A DNA stretch of 64,000 nt from Thermodesulfobium acidiphilum (GCF_003057965.1 NZ_CP020921.1:374501-438500), one strand, 5' to 3'; positions 24,598-34,158 are shown, counted from the first letter of the stretch. Program-made: numbers and translations. Notes: a model not told the origin generated them from the letters alone.

Positions 24598-25494
24598 ATG
24601 AGCGTCGATCCTGTATTTATAGGCATAGCTGGGGATAGCGGTGCTGGAAAGAGCACATTTGTAAAAGATATAGCCACTCTTTTGGGTAGAGATAAGGTAA
24701 GAACTATATCTTTTGACGATTATCACTCTCTTGATAGGGTTGAGAGAAAGGCTATAGGGATTACTCCTCTTCATCCCAGGGCAAACAATCTCGGCCTTGC
24801 AATCGAGCACCTCTTTTTGCTTAAACAAGGGAAAAAGGTCTTAAAGCCCGTTTACGATCACTCTACAGGCAGTTTTGGAGATCCTGAGTGGGTGGTTCCT
24901 GTGCCTTATATAATATGTGAAGGTCTGCATCCATTTTTCTTTAGGTCTCTTGCAGAACTCTATGATATGAAGGTTTACTACGATACCCAGATGGATTTGA
25001 AATTCAACTGGAAGGTAAAAAGGGATACAGCAGAAAGAGGATATACAGTAGAACAGGTAGCAAAAGAGATCAGGCTCAGACAAAGAGATATTAGGAACTT
25101 TGTAGAGCCACAATGTGCTCTTGCGGATATAATAATCAAATTAAAGATTTCAAAAACTAGCTCTTCTGCAATTGGAGTGGACTGGAAGGAACCAGTCGAT
25201 GATCCCTGGTTAAAGAAGTATTTGAAATCGTGTAATTTTGATGATTGGAAGTGTTTTAACGAGTGGTATGCGGGTAGAAAGATGAACGTTTTTGGAATAC
25301 AAAGCGATTTAACTCAGGATCAGTTGAAAGAATTAAGTTCTATATTCTCTATAAGTCAAGATGTTCTTTCTAAGGTTAAGGAAAAGGAAGTAGTACCATA
25401 TCGAACTATGTTAGTTTTGTTTGCTACCAGAATCAAGCAAATTAGGGCATCAAAGGACAAAGAAGAAAAGGTGGTGTTCAAAGATGCCGTTTAG
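24598..25494 (+). CDS. prk: Phosphoribulokinase
   Basis: 298 residues from the ATG one base after the rbcL stop, with GGGGAGGT as RBS. The P-loop is GDSGAGKST at 12-20. Further family features are [10 protein letters not shown] with the catalytic Asp, the HPRANN segment, and an ICEGLHPFF stretch. It phosphorylates ribulose 5-phosphate to the RuBisCO substrate, making it the committed gene for a Calvin-type cycle rather than the AMP salvage route. The sequence is longer and closer to the cyanobacterial/archaeal branch than to the proteobacterial CbbP type. The end overlaps the next gene by 11 bases. Confidence 0.93.
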   Translation: MSVDPVFIGIAGDSGAGKSTFVKDIATLLGRDKVRTISFDDYHSLDRVERKAIGITPLHPRANNLGLAIEHLFLLKQGKKVLKPVYDHSTGSFGDPEWVVPVPYIICEGLHPFFFRSLAELYDMKVYYDTQMDLKFNWKVKRDTAERGYTVEQVAKEIRLRQRDIRNFVEPQCALADIIIKLKISKTSSSAIGVDWKEPVDDPWLKKYLKSCNFDDWKCFNEWYAGRKMNVFGIQSDLTQDQLKELSSIFSISQDVLSKVKEKEVVPYRTMLVLFATRIKQIRASKDKEEKVVFKDAV

Positions 25495-26365
25495 CAGGAT
25501 TGTATATAAGCCTGAATATGATGAGCTTGAGAAAAAGGCTTTGATTATCAGAAAAAATATAGTAAAAATGATTGGCAAAGCTGGATCAGGCCATCCAGGT
25601 GGTTCTCTTTCATGCGTAGATATATTAACTGCGCTATATTTCAGGATTTTGAGAATTAGTCCAAAATATCCGAAAGATCCTGAAAGGGATAGGTTTGTTC
25701 TGTCAAAGGGTCATGCTGCTCCGGCCTTGTATGCTACCCTTGCTGAAACAGGATTTATTCCATATGAATGGTTGGATGATTTAAGAGTGTTAGGGTCTCC
25801 TCTTCAAGGGCACCCTGATATGAAAAAAGTTCCCGGAGTTGAGATGTCTACAGGCTCTCTGGGACAGGGATTGAGCGTAGGAGTCGGCATGGCTCTTTCT
25901 GCAAAGATTTTAGAAAGTGGATATAGAGTTTTTGTGCTTCTTGGAGATGGAGAGTGTCAGGAAGGTCAGGTGTGGGAGGCCGCTATGGCTGCCTCTCATT
26001 TCAAGCTTACAAATATTGTGGCAATTGTAGATAGAAATAGATTGCAAATTGATGGCTGCACAGAAGACGTTATGGGAGTTGAACCCTTAGGGGCAAAATG
26101 GAAGGCTTTTGGTTGGACTGTGATAGAAGTAGACGGTCATGATTTTCTCGAATTAATACCTGCTCTTGAAGCTATATCTTACACTTCAAAGCCTACTGCA
26201 ATAATTGCCAATACGGTAAAGGGCAAAGGTGTATGCTTTATGGAGAACAACGTAGATTGGCACGGAAAGGCTCCAAAACCAGATCAATTAGAAGAAGCTC
26301 TGAAGGGCTTTGAAGGGGTTGAGTTTATGGAATCTGAGGACGTAGAGATAGATTCCAAAAATTAA
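25484..26365 (+). CDS. Transketolase N-terminal (TPP-binding) subunit
   Basis: 293 residues. It holds the thiamine-diphosphate half of transketolase: [39 protein letters not shown] and the [13 protein letters not shown] metal/cofactor motif. Split transketolases, with separate N and C subunits, are usual in archaea and several deep-branching or clostridial bacteria. It moves two-carbon units between sugar phosphates in the regeneration phase. I start it at the ATG at 25484, preceded by AAAGGTGG; a longer frame upstream lies inside prk. The partner subunit follows after 31 bases. Confidence 0.92.
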   Translation: MPFSRIVYKPEYDELEKKALIIRKNIVKMIGKAGSGHPGGSLSCVDILTALYFRILRISPKYPKDPERDRFVLSKGHAAPALYATLAETGFIPYEWLDDLRVLGSPLQGHPDMKKVPGVEMSTGSLGQGLSVGVGMALSAKILESGYRVFVLLGDGECQEGQVWEAAMAASHFKLTNIVAIVDRNRLQIDGCTEDVMGVEPLGAKWKAFGWTVIEVDGHDFLELIPALEAISYTSKPTAIIANTVKGKGVCFMENNVDWHGKAPKPDQLEEALKGFEGVEFMESEDVEIDSKN

Positions 26366-26396
26366 GGAATTAAGAAAATGAAAGGAGATGTTCTGT

Positions 26397-27449
26397 GTGG
26401 CCATTGTATCTGATAGGGAGATTGCTACAAGAGAGGCATATGGTAAGGCTTTGGTAGAACTTGGCAGACAAAATAACAATGTGGTGGTTCTTGACGCTGA
26501 TCTGGCTAAGTCTACCCAAACTATAAAGTTTGCAAAGGAATTTCCAGATAGATTTTTTGACGTTGGGATTGCGGAGGCAAATATGATAGGGATTGGAGCA
26601 GGATTAGCTGCTTGTGGAATGGTGGTTTTTTGTTCTTCCTTTGCAATATTTGCTACGCAAAGGGTATTGAATCAGATCTTTCAATCTGTGGCATACCCTG
26701 GTCTAAACGTAAAAATTGCTGCAAGCCATGCCGGAATCAGCGTTGGAGAGGATGGAGCTACCCATCAGTCGGTTGATGATATCTCAATTATGAGATCTAT
26801 ACCAAATATGACAATTGTTGTTCCTGCTGACGCACATGAGGCTTATGAGGCTACCTTTGCAGCTGCAAACTTTGAAGGACCCGTTTATCTAAGGCTTAGC
26901 AGGATGGCAACCCCCGTAGTTACCCCTCCAGGAAAGCCGTTTGAAATTGGAAAGGCCATTGTGCTAAGAGAGGGAAAGGATATCACTATAGCAGCCTGTG
27001 GAATAATGGTTTATGAAGCTCTTGGCGCTGCAGAGAGACTTTCAGGACTTGGAGTAGAAGCTGAGGTAATCAATTACAATACAATTAAACCCTTTGACAA
27101 AGATACTCTTGTGGACTCGTTAATAAAGACTAGGGCTGTTTTAAGCGTTGAAGAGCATAGCATAATAGGTGGCTTGGGAAGCGCAATTGCAGAATGTGTG
27201 GCAGAAGAATTCCCTGTAGCTATGGCAAGAGTGGGTATAAGGGATCAATTTGGTCAATCTGGCAAAAGTTTAGATCTTTTAAAGCACTATCAGCTTACTT
27301 CAGAGGATATAGCAAAGGAAGCGCTGAAACTTTTGGAAACTAAAAGAAAGGCAAACGAGATATATGAGATTTCAGCTTCAACAAAAAGTAACTTTGAACC
27401 CTTAGGCCCAGAAGTTGAGGGAGGGATGTCAGATGAAGGTAGCAATTAA
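26397..27449 (+). CDS. Transketolase C-terminal (pyrimidine-binding) subunit
   Basis: 350 residues, the second half of the split transketolase. Typical segments are DADLAKSTQT, FDVGIAEANMIGIGAGLAACG with the catalytic Glu, and HAGISVGEDGATHQSVDDI; the C-terminal transketolase fold ends near residue 320. I prefer a GTG start at 26397, nine bases after AAAGGAG; the ATG at 26388 overlaps that site. The last 17 bases overlap the GAPDH gene. It is needed together with the preceding gene to form the active alpha2-beta2 enzyme. Confidence 0.92.
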   Translation: MAIVSDREIATREAYGKALVELGRQNNNVVVLDADLAKSTQTIKFAKEFPDRFFDVGIAEANMIGIGAGLAACGMVVFCSSFAIFATQRVLNQIFQSVAYPGLNVKIAASHAGISVGEDGATHQSVDDISIMRSIPNMTIVVPADAHEAYEATFAAANFEGPVYLRLSRMATPVVTPPGKPFEIGKAIVLREGKDITIAACGIMVYEALGAAERLSGLGVEAEVINYNTIKPFDKDTLVDSLIKTRAVLSVEEHSIIGGLGSAIAECVAEEFPVAMARVGIRDQFGQSGKSLDLLKHYQLTSEDIAKEALKLLETKRKANEIYEISASTKSNFEPLGPEVEGGMSDEGSN

Positions 27450-28434
27450 CGGTTTTGGAAGAATTGGTCGTTTGGTGGCCAGAATTTCAAGTGATTATAA
27501 AGATATAGACATTGTTGCAATAAACAGTTCAAAAAATACTGCTATGCTGGCTAATTTGTTAAAACACGATTCTATATATAGAGACTTTGATAAGAAAGTA
27601 AGTTATGATAGCGATTCGCTTTATATCAACGATAAAAAAATTCTTGTCTTTGAAGAAAGAACTGATATCTCTAAACTTCCATGGAAAGATCTGGATATTG
27701 AGATAGTAGTAGAGTCTACTGGTAAATTTACAAAAAAAGAAGATGCGTACAAGCACATAATTGCAGGTTGTAAAAAGGTGCTTATTAGTGCGCCAAGTAA
27801 AGACGCTGATTGTATGGTTGTCTATGGCGTAAACCATAAAGACATACTGCCTTCCTTTGAAGTAATATCTGCAGCTTCGTGCACTACCAATTGTCTTGCT
27901 CCGGTTTGCAAGGTTTTAAACGATGAGTTTGGAATTGAAAAGGGTACTATGACTACAGTTCACGCATATACGTCGGATCAAAGACTATTAGACGGCACGC
28001 ACAAAAAGGATCCAAGAAGGGCAAGAGCTGCAGCTATAAACATGGTACCAACTTCTACAGGGGCTGCAAGGGCTATTGGAAAGATATTCCCTGAGCTTGA
28101 AGGGAAGCTTGACGGAATATCTTTGAGAGTGCCAGTTCCTACGGCTTCTATAGTTGATTTGTCTGTGAATCTCAAAAAGAACCCTGAAATAGCGGATATA
28201 AATGAAGCGTTTAAGGGCTATTCAAATGACTCAATGAAAGGCATTTTATACTATTCACAAGAGCCTCTAGTATCAAGTGACATTATAGGCAGCAGATATT
28301 CTTCTATTGTGGATGGACTTTTAATATCAAAAATTCAAGACATTTATAAGGTATTTTCCTGGTATGACAACGAATTTGGTTATGCCAGTAGAATTGTTGA
28401 TTTGATCAGATTTTTGTCAGGGGGAGGGGACTGA
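27433..28434 (+). CDS. gap: Glyceraldehyde-3-phosphate dehydrogenase
   Basis: 333 residues from the ATG at 27433, with GGGAGGG eight bases upstream. The Rossmann start is NGFGRIGR and the catalytic cysteine is Cys150 in SAASCTTNC. At position 32, where NAD-specific enzymes have an Asp, the sequence reads AINSSKN, so NADPH use is plausible, as expected for a reductive role; this is inference. In the operon it reduces 1,3-bisphosphoglycerate to glyceraldehyde 3-phosphate. It is two bases from pgk. Confidence 0.94.
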   Translation: MKVAINGFGRIGRLVARISSDYKDIDIVAINSSKNTAMLANLLKHDSIYRDFDKKVSYDSDSLYINDKKILVFEERTDISKLPWKDLDIEIVVESTGKFTKKEDAYKHIIAGCKKVLISAPSKDADCMVVYGVNHKDILPSFEVISAASCTTNCLAPVCKVLNDEFGIEKGTMTTVHAYTSDQRLLDGTHKKDPRRARAAAINMVPTSTGAARAIGKIFPELEGKLDGISLRVPVPTASIVDLSVNLKKNPEIADINEAFKGYSNDSMKGILYYSQEPLVSSDIIGSRYSSIVDGLLISKIQDIYKVFSWYDNEFGYASRIVDLIRFLSGGGD

Positions 28435-28435
28435 A

Positions 28436-29641
28436 GTGAGTTTGTTTGATAGAGCCTCTCTACTTGATTATCCAATATACAGGCTTCAGGGCAAAAGAGT
28501 GTTTGTAAGAGCGGATCTAAACGATCCAGCCGACTCAGAAGGTAATTTGACTGGAGACATGAGGCTCAGGGCAGTGGCTCCCACACTGGCATATTTGTGT
28601 GCTGCAAGGGCAAAGGTGATTCTGGCTTCGCACTTTGGAAGGCCAAAGAACAGAGAAGCGAACTTTTCATTAAAGGGAGTAAGGAAAAGGCTTTCTGAGA
28701 TGCTTGGTTTTAACATAAACTTTATCCCGGAATGTACAGGGAGTGAGTTGGAGGAATTTGTTTTAAACGAATTAAAAGAAGGCGAGATTTTACTGATTGA
28801 AAATCTTAGATTTTGTCCGGGAGAGACAAAAAACGACATGCAATATGCGAGGTTTTTAGCCTCTTTGGGAGACATTTTTGTCCAGGAAGCTTTTGGTGCA
28901 TGCCATAGAGAACACGCTTCAATAGCCTCTTTGCCAAAACTCTTGCCTTCTTTTGCGGGATTTTTACTTGAAAAGGAGGTTATTGCCTTGAGCAAGATTT
29001 TAAAAAGTCCAAAGAGACCTTTTCTTTTAATCTTAGGCGGTAAAAAGGTTTCTGATAAGATAAAGCTTATAAACAATATGATTGAGAAGGTTGACTGTAT
29101 ATGTATAGGTGGTGGCATGGCTTTTGCCTTTTTGAGGGCGAATGGATATGATGTGGGCAAGTCCTTTGTGGAAGAGTCTATTGATGACGTAGCGCGCCAA
29201 ATACTTTATAAAGCTGGTGAAATGGGAAAGAAGATAGTCTTGCCAATAGACGTTTTGGTGGCAAAGGATATAATAAGTGGTAGTGAGTGTAGACTCGTCG
29301 ATGCTCACAGAATACCTGCGGACTGGTATGGAGTTGATATTGGCCCTAAGACTTTGGAGCTTTTCAAGGAAGAAATATTGAAGGCAAAGACTATTTTGTG
29401 GAATGGTCCAATGGGAGTATTTGAGATCCCTGAGTTTTCGTGGGGTTCAAGAGCTATTGCTTTAGCAGTGGCTCTAAGCGAGGCGGTGAGCGTCTGTGGT
29501 GGCGGTGATACATCTGACGTACTTAGGCTAACTAATATGGTCAACTACTTTTCCCACGTTTCTACGGGCGGTGGAGCAGCTTTAAAGTTTTTGGAAGGTG
29601 AAAATTTGCCCGGAATTGACGTCCTCCCTAAAGTAATGTAG
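28436..29641 (+). CDS. pgk: Phosphoglycerate kinase
   Basis: 401 residues, normal length. Diagnostic segments: VRADLNDP at the N-terminus, LASHFGRP, LLIENLRFCPGE, LILGGKKVSDKI and the C-terminal nucleotide loop WNGPMGVFE followed by GGGDTSDVL. The start is GTG with GGAGGGG six bases upstream, one base after the gap stop. It phosphorylates the 3-phosphoglycerate made by RuBisCO at the expense of ATP. Confidence 0.95.
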   Translation: MSLFDRASLLDYPIYRLQGKRVFVRADLNDPADSEGNLTGDMRLRAVAPTLAYLCAARAKVILASHFGRPKNREANFSLKGVRKRLSEMLGFNINFIPECTGSELEEFVLNELKEGEILLIENLRFCPGETKNDMQYARFLASLGDIFVQEAFGACHREHASIASLPKLLPSFAGFLLEKEVIALSKILKSPKRPFLLILGGKKVSDKIKLINNMIEKVDCICIGGGMAFAFLRANGYDVGKSFVEESIDDVARQILYKAGEMGKKIVLPIDVLVAKDIISGSECRLVDAHRIPADWYGVDIGPKTLELFKEEILKAKTILWNGPMGVFEIPEFSWGSRAIALAVALSEAVSVCGGGDTSDVLRLTNMVNYFSHVSTGGGAALKFLEGENLPGIDVLPKVM

Positions 29642-29688
29642 GGATTATTTAACTATGAAATAAAATATTTGGAAAGAGGGTAGATCCT

Positions 29689-30660
29689 ATGAAGATAGAA
29701 AAAGGAATAGATCTAAGCAGGTTTATTCTTGAGGAAGAAAGGAAATATCCTAAAGCCTCAGGAACTTTGTCTCGCATACTTATCTCAATAGAAAATGCTA
29801 CCAAGATAATTTCTTCCCATATTAGAAAAGCTGGTCTTGTAGACGTTCTTGGCAAGGTAGGTAGGATAAACGTCCAGGGAGAGGAAGTCCAAAAACTTGA
29901 TGAGTTGGCGAACAACTGGTTAGTTGAGCATCTTGCTTCTACGGGCGACTTCTTTGCTGTTGTATCGGAAGAGATGGAGAAGGCGTTTTTCCCTGAGGGG
30001 GGCAAAGACGGGAAGTATGTAATATGTCTTGATCCTTTGGATGGGTCTTCTAATGTAGATGTAAATATAAGCGTGGGAACGATATTTTCAATTTACAAAA
30101 GGATATCTGACGATGACACATCGTTTCTTCAAGAAGGAAGAAAACAGGTAGCTGCGGGTTATGTAATTTACGGTTCCTCTACAATGCTAGTGTATTCTAC
30201 AGGTAACGGAGTAAACGGTTTTACTCTGGATCCCGGGGTTGGATCGTTTATTTTGTCACACCCAAATATAAGGATACCAGAAAAAGGAAAGATATATGCT
30301 TTTAACGAATCAAATTATAAAAGATGGTCTGATGGTATAAAAAAATATGTCGATATTGTGAAGGAAAAAGGATACACGTTGAGATATGTGGCATCAATGA
30401 TTGCTGACGTTCACAGAACCCTTTTGAAGGGCGGAATATTTGCCTATCCAGCAGATAACGTGAATAAAAATGGAAAGATAAGACTCCTTTATGAAGCAAA
30501 TCCGTTGGGATTTCTGGTAACTCAGGCAGGAGGAATTGCAAGCAACGGTAACTCTAACATCCTTGATGTAAAGCCAGAATCCCTTCATCAGAGGACGCCT
30601 ATCTTTATGGGTAGCAAAATGGATATGGAGGAATTTCTTTCTGTAACTAAAGAGAGTTAA
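29689..30660 (+). CDS. fbp: Fructose-1,6-bisphosphatase, class I
   Basis: 323 residues. The metal-binding signature CLDPLDGSSNVD lies near residue 115, and earlier EEM (SEEMEKAFF) supplies another ligand. The C-terminal substrate segment includes LRYVASMIADVHRTL and LLYEANPLGFLVTQAGG. It removes phosphate from C1 of fructose bisphosphate, producing the fructose 6-phosphate used by transaldolase and transketolase. No sedoheptulose bisphosphatase exists in the operon. RBS GAGGG precedes the ATG. Confidence 0.94.
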   Translation: MKIEKGIDLSRFILEEERKYPKASGTLSRILISIENATKIISSHIRKAGLVDVLGKVGRINVQGEEVQKLDELANNWLVEHLASTGDFFAVVSEEMEKAFFPEGGKDGKYVICLDPLDGSSNVDVNISVGTIFSIYKRISDDDTSFLQEGRKQVAAGYVIYGSSTMLVYSTGNGVNGFTLDPGVGSFILSHPNIRIPEKGKIYAFNESNYKRWSDGIKKYVDIVKEKGYTLRYVASMIADVHRTLLKGGIFAYPADNVNKNGKIRLLYEANPLGFLVTQAGGIASNGNSNILDVKPESLHQRTPIFMGSKMDMEEFLSVTKES

Positions 30661-30724
30661 AAAATTAAATTTTAATATTTTTTGATATTATTTATAATAT
30701 AAATTCTCTTTTAAGGAGTTTGAT

Positions 30725-31168
30725 ATGAAGATTTCTATTGCGACTGATCACGGTGCCTTTGAACTAAAAAATAAGATTAAAGATTATTTAATATCAAAAG
30801 GCTATGAAGTTACTGATTTTGGTTGTTTTAGCAACGAAAGTGTAGACTATCCGCCAATTATAGCTAAAGCTGCAAGAGCAGTTTCAATAGGAAAGTGTGA
30901 AAGGGGTATAGTGCTGTGTGGTTCTGGAATAGGTGCATCTATTGTTGCAAACAAGATTAAAGGTATTAGATGTGCCTTGGTTTATGCTCCAGAACTTGCA
31001 AGGCTTTCAAGAGAACACAACAATGCAAATATGATAGCTCTTGGTGGCAGGTTTACTGACTTCGACACTGCTAAAGAGCTTGTGGATATTTTCTTGACTA
31101 CCGAATTTCAGGGCGGAAGACACCTTAGGAGAGTAGAGCAAATTATGGATTTAGAAAAATTTTTATGA
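30725..31168 (+). CDS. rpiB: Ribose-5-phosphate isomerase B
   Basis: 147 residues of the RpiB/LacAB fold. The first strand is IATDHGAFELK, the active site Cys is in GIVLCGSGIGASI, and the HNNANMIALGGR segment is intact. It interconverts ribose 5-phosphate and ribulose 5-phosphate, feeding phosphoribulokinase. RBS AAGGAG precedes the ATG. The 64-base gap after fbp is very AT-rich and could hold a secondary promoter, but none is convincing. Confidence 0.94.
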   Translation: MKISIATDHGAFELKNKIKDYLISKGYEVTDFGCFSNESVDYPPIIAKAARAVSIGKCERGIVLCGSGIGASIVANKIKGIRCALVYAPELARLSREHNNANMIALGGRFTDFDTAKELVDIFLTTEFQGGRHLRRVEQIMDLEKFL

Positions 31169-31183
31169 ATTTTGGAGGCTGCC

Positions 31184-31810
31184 ATGTTAATATCCGGTTC
31201 TATTCTGTCGGCTGATTTTTTAAATTTTGAAAGAAATATAAGAGAATTAGAGCCATATGCTGATGCCTGGCATGTAGACGTTATGGATGGGCACTATGTG
31301 CCCAACATATCTTTTGGACCGCAATTTGCAACTTATTTGGCAAAATGTTCTAAACTTCCCGTGTCCGTTCACCTTATGGTAAAGGAACCAGAAAAGTTTG
31401 TAAGTCTGGTTCCGAAAACCGTAAGAGAAGTAACCTTTCATCAGGAAGCTACCGTTGCACCTGTGAGATTTTGTGCAATGCTAAGGGAGATGAACTTCTT
31501 GCCTGGAATTAGTATTGGGCCAGGAGTGCACGAAAGCTCTATATTTGAGATATTGCCGTTTGTACATCACGTTTTGTTTATGAGTGTTGAGCCAGGATTC
31601 GGTGGACAGTCATTTATTGAACCAGTTTTTGAGAAAATAAATAGGTTAGTCAAACTTTATCCCAATAGAAATTTTGAGATCTGGGTTGATGGGGGCGTGG
31701 ATATGTTTTGGGGTGAAAAACTAAAAGAGATTGGTACAGATCTGGTAGTTATGGGTAGTGCCTTTTTTAAGGCCAGGGACCCCGGTGAATTTGGAAAGCT
31801 TAGGGGGTAA
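31184..31810 (+). CDS. rpe: Ribulose-phosphate 3-epimerase
   Basis: 208-residue TIM barrel. Family motifs: SILSADFLNF, WHVDVMDGHYVPNISFG with the metal-binding His and Asp, HLMVKEPE, VEPGFGGQ, and WVDGGVD. It converts xylulose 5-phosphate to ribulose 5-phosphate and completes the regeneration phase. I start at the ATG at 31184, five bases after GGAGG. It is the last enzyme gene of the operon; aldolase and triose-phosphate isomerase, also needed for the cycle, are not in this window. Confidence 0.94.
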   Translation: MLISGSILSADFLNFERNIRELEPYADAWHVDVMDGHYVPNISFGPQFATYLAKCSKLPVSVHLMVKEPEKFVSLVPKTVREVTFHQEATVAPVRFCAMLREMNFLPGISIGPGVHESSIFEILPFVHHVLFMSVEPGFGGQSFIEPVFEKINRLVKLYPNRNFEIWVDGGVDMFWGEKLKEIGTDLVVMGSAFFKARDPGEFGKLRG

Positions 31811-31882
31811 GATTGAGTAAACAAAAACAAGGATAGTGTATAATGTAAGAGTTTAAATCCTACGTTAATAGGAGCAAGAAAG

Positions 31883-31966
31883 GTGGAAATATTTTTTATA
31901 TCGCTCTTTATAGGTCTTATAATCGGTGTAGCGCTATATTTCGTTAGGAATAGAAAAAAGTCTTAG
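31883..31966 (+). CDS. 27-residue single-helix membrane peptide
   Basis: A GTG start with AGGAG eight bases upstream opens a 27-codon frame. The product is one hydrophobic helix (MEIFFISLFIGLIIGVALYF) ending in a positive tail VRNRKKS, consistent with an N-out/C-in inner-membrane peptide of the YoaI/CydX size class. A TATAAT box lies at 31840-31845. It sits 72 bases after rpe on the same strand and just before a convergent gene. Whether it is translated cannot be decided from sequence alone. Confidence 0.5.
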   Translation: MEIFFISLFIGLIIGVALYFVRNRKKS

Positions 31967-31969
31967 TTA

Positions 31970-33541
31970 TTAGTTAAAGGTTTGGTTTTTCAGATCGAAA
32001 GCTACTTCCTCCTTTTCTATTGGATGATTTATCAAAACGTCCAGTGCCCTTAACACGCTTCCGCTATGAATTGGATTTTTGTCTGCTGAACCCATTAGCT
32101 TTCTAGCATATTCCTCAAGGAAGTATTCGTACTTTATCTCTTGTGGAAAATTTCTTAAGAGTTCCATCATGCTCATAAAGATATATGGTCCAGGTGCTGA
32201 AAGCGGCATATCGAGTAAATATTCTATCTGATCGTATAAACCACTTTCGCTTTCTACTTCAAAGAAACCACCTTTCCCTCTGTTCCAGAACCTATTTAGA
32301 GCCATATCTATTACATTCTTTGATGATTCAAGATATTTTTCTTCTTTAGTTATCTCAAACAATCTTAACAGGCTATATCCAAAATATGCATAATCAGATA
32401 GTATGCCTGGTTTGGTCTTTGATCTCATGAGATGGGCATTTTGCAGTCTATTATCTAGAAGCATATTAGCAGTTTTCACAGCGCTTTCTAGAAAGTATTT
32501 ATCTGACGTGGCAAGATAACTTTCACAGAAAGCCTCTATTACAAGCGAGTTTACATCAGTGTAAATTGATTTATCTACAAATCTTTTTCCCTTTATTTTA
32601 GCGTTGGACGTGTAAAATCCGCCTTCTTCTGATTCGTTTGCAGAAAAATATTTTTTAAATTGATTTATTATATCCTTTAAATCAGAAGCTACAAAGGTTC
32701 TAAAGGCTCTAGAATAAAGCCGTAGTAGTTCTGCATTGTCTGCAGTAGTTTTTTCTTCTCTTACACATTGCCATGCTTCATCGGCGGAGCATCTATAAAA
32801 TCCACCCTCTTCTTTATCGTGGATTTTACCCTTTGCCATATTCCTTAAAACGAGCAAAACTGCCTTTTTTATCTCTTCCTTTGTATCCGTTTGTGTTTCG
32901 TTAACGTATTGATTTACCATTACTTCAAAAAGAGAAGGAAAATAAAATTTCTGATCAAGAGCCAAACTGCCAGAGACATCGTCCCAGTTTTCTAACACTT
33001 CCATTACAGAAAAGTGTATTATGTTGTTATCAATGCCCATTGGTTCTGTGTGAAAGTGCTTTTGGATTAATTCTTCGTTGTTTTTTGAGAGTTCTTCTAT
33101 CTTTTTTCTTGCTTCCTTGAACATACCTAACACTCTTTCAAGGATATCTTTAAAACCTATTTCTTCGTTTGTTTTTCTATACACAAAACCGTAGAATGCT
33201 CTCGCTTCAGGAGTAAGGAATGCTATCAATGGCCATCCAGAGTCTTTCATAATTACCGATATACTTTCCTGGTATCGTCTGTCAACCTCAGGGTGTTCAT
33301 CTCGATCTAAGAGTACAGAAACGAAGTTTTTGTTCAAAAGGTCAGCTATCTGTGGATCTAGAAATATTTCATCAGTTATTTCATGACACTCCTGACACCA
33401 TAGAGCACACGAAACCAAAAAAATTGGTTTATCCTCACTTTTTGCCCTGTCCAGACACTCTTTTGACCATGGATACCAGTCTATAGGATCATCTTTATGT
33501 AATTTCAGGATTTCGCTATCCGTGTTGCCGAGCTTGTTCAT
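31970..33541 (-). CDS. DUF255 thioredoxin-domain protein (YyaL/SPATA20-like)
   Basis: 523 residues. The N-terminal 160 form the DUF255 thioredoxin-like domain: DPIDWYPWSKECLDRAKSE, KPIFLVSCALWCQECHEI and a following LLDRDEHPEVDRRY segment. The remainder is an alpha/alpha toroid of the N-acylglucosamine 2-epimerase/cellobiose-epimerase type. Family members are usually 600-700 residues, so this copy is short. The cysteine motif is altered from the usual C-H-W-C-H to C-A-L-W-C-Q-E-C-H. The biochemical role of the family is unknown. It is convergent with the carbon-fixation operon and separated from the 27-residue peptide gene by three bases. Confidence 0.8.
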   Translation of the reverse strand: MNKLGNTDSEILKLHKDDPIDWYPWSKECLDRAKSEDKPIFLVSCALWCQECHEITDEIFLDPQIADLLNKNFVSVLLDRDEHPEVDRRYQESISVIMKDSGWPLIAFLTPEARAFYGFVYRKTNEEIGFKDILERVLGMFKEARKKIEELSKNNEELIQKHFHTEPMGIDNNIIHFSVMEVLENWDDVSGSLALDQKFYFPSLFEVMVNQYVNETQTDTKEEIKKAVLLVLRNMAKGKIHDKEEGGFYRCSADEAWQCVREEKTTADNAELLRLYSRAFRTFVASDLKDIINQFKKYFSANESEEGGFYTSNAKIKGKRFVDKSIYTDVNSLVIEAFCESYLATSDKYFLESAVKTANMLLDNRLQNAHLMRSKTKPGILSDYAYFGYSLLRLFEITKEEKYLESSKNVIDMALNRFWNRGKGGFFEVESESGLYDQIEYLLDMPLSAPGPYIFMSMMELLRNFPQEIKYEYFLEEYARKLMGSADKNPIHSGSVLRALDVLINHPIEKEEVAFDLKNQTFN

Positions 33542-33668
33542 TAAATTAGACCTCCAATTATATGGAAAAAATTTTATACAAAATTACATTATACATTATT
33601 AATAGGATTCTTTATTACGTTGAAAAAATAAAGTCATAATTGTGTCGAAAGACAGTTTGATGTGAAAT

Positions 33669-33962
33669 TTATTTGGTTTTTTCTATATATTTCATAATGT
33701 TTTGGAGTTCTGCGATCTTTTCGTCCACGTCTTTACTATTTACTGCGTTTCTTACGCATCTGTCAATGTGTTTATTTAAGACAGATGTATTAGCCTTTTT
33801 TAGTATAGCTATAATTGCCAGAATCTGGTTTGATATATCTATACAATATCTTTCATCTTCAATCATATTTATTACGCCATCAATGTGTCCTCTGGCAGTT
33901 TTTAGTAATTTGAGAGCATCTTTATGAAATGGTTCTTTTTTGTTAGTATTCGACTTTTTCAA
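33669..33962 (-). CDS. csoR: CsoR-family copper-sensing repressor
   Basis: 97-residue all-helical DUF156 protein. The Cu(I) ligand set C-H-C is visible: Cys in ERYCIDI, then His and Cys in LNKHIDRCV. The N-terminal basic segment KTARGHIDGVINMI contains the DNA-contacting residues. CsoR binds GC-rich palindromes and is released by Cu(I). It is the last gene of the copper operon and overlaps copZ by 20 bases, so it would regulate its own operon through the palindrome at 37372-37391. Confidence 0.92.
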   Translation of the reverse strand: MKKSNTNKKEPFHKDALKLLKTARGHIDGVINMIEDERYCIDISNQILAIIAILKKANTSVLNKHIDRCVRNAVNSKDVDEKIAELQNIMKYIEKTK

Positions 33963-34149
33963 CCTTATATGCCGTGTCCTCTAAAGATTTTTCCAGCGCT
34001 TCTTTGCTAATATTTTTGGTACTTTTAATGTTTGCAATTTTTGTAGCCAGGTCTACTTCAACCTTTTCAACGCCATCAATTTGAGAAAATAACCTTTCAA
34101 CTGTCTTTTTACAGTGCATGCACGTCATTCCTGAAACGTATACCTTCAT
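33943..34149 (-). CDS. copZ: Copper chaperone CopZ (HMA domain)
   Basis: 68 residues forming a single ferredoxin-like heavy-metal-associated domain. The ligand motif is M-T-C-M-H-C at residues 8-13, and the typical AYKVEKV end is present. It carries Cu(I) in the cytosol to the CopA ATPase. RBS AGGTG precedes the ATG. It lies between the glutaredoxin-like gene and csoR in the operon. Confidence 0.92.
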   Translation of the reverse strand: MKVYVSGMTCMHCKKTVERLFSQIDGVEKVEVDLATKIANIKSTKNISKEALEKSLEDTAYKVEKVEY

Positions 34150-34158
34150 TTTTTCACC

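Noticed and set aside
28486-29160. 224-codon open frame on the minus strand opposite pgk
   Set aside because: It is a shadow of the plus-strand phosphoglycerate kinase, which has all family motifs; no RBS or recognisable protein on the minus strand.
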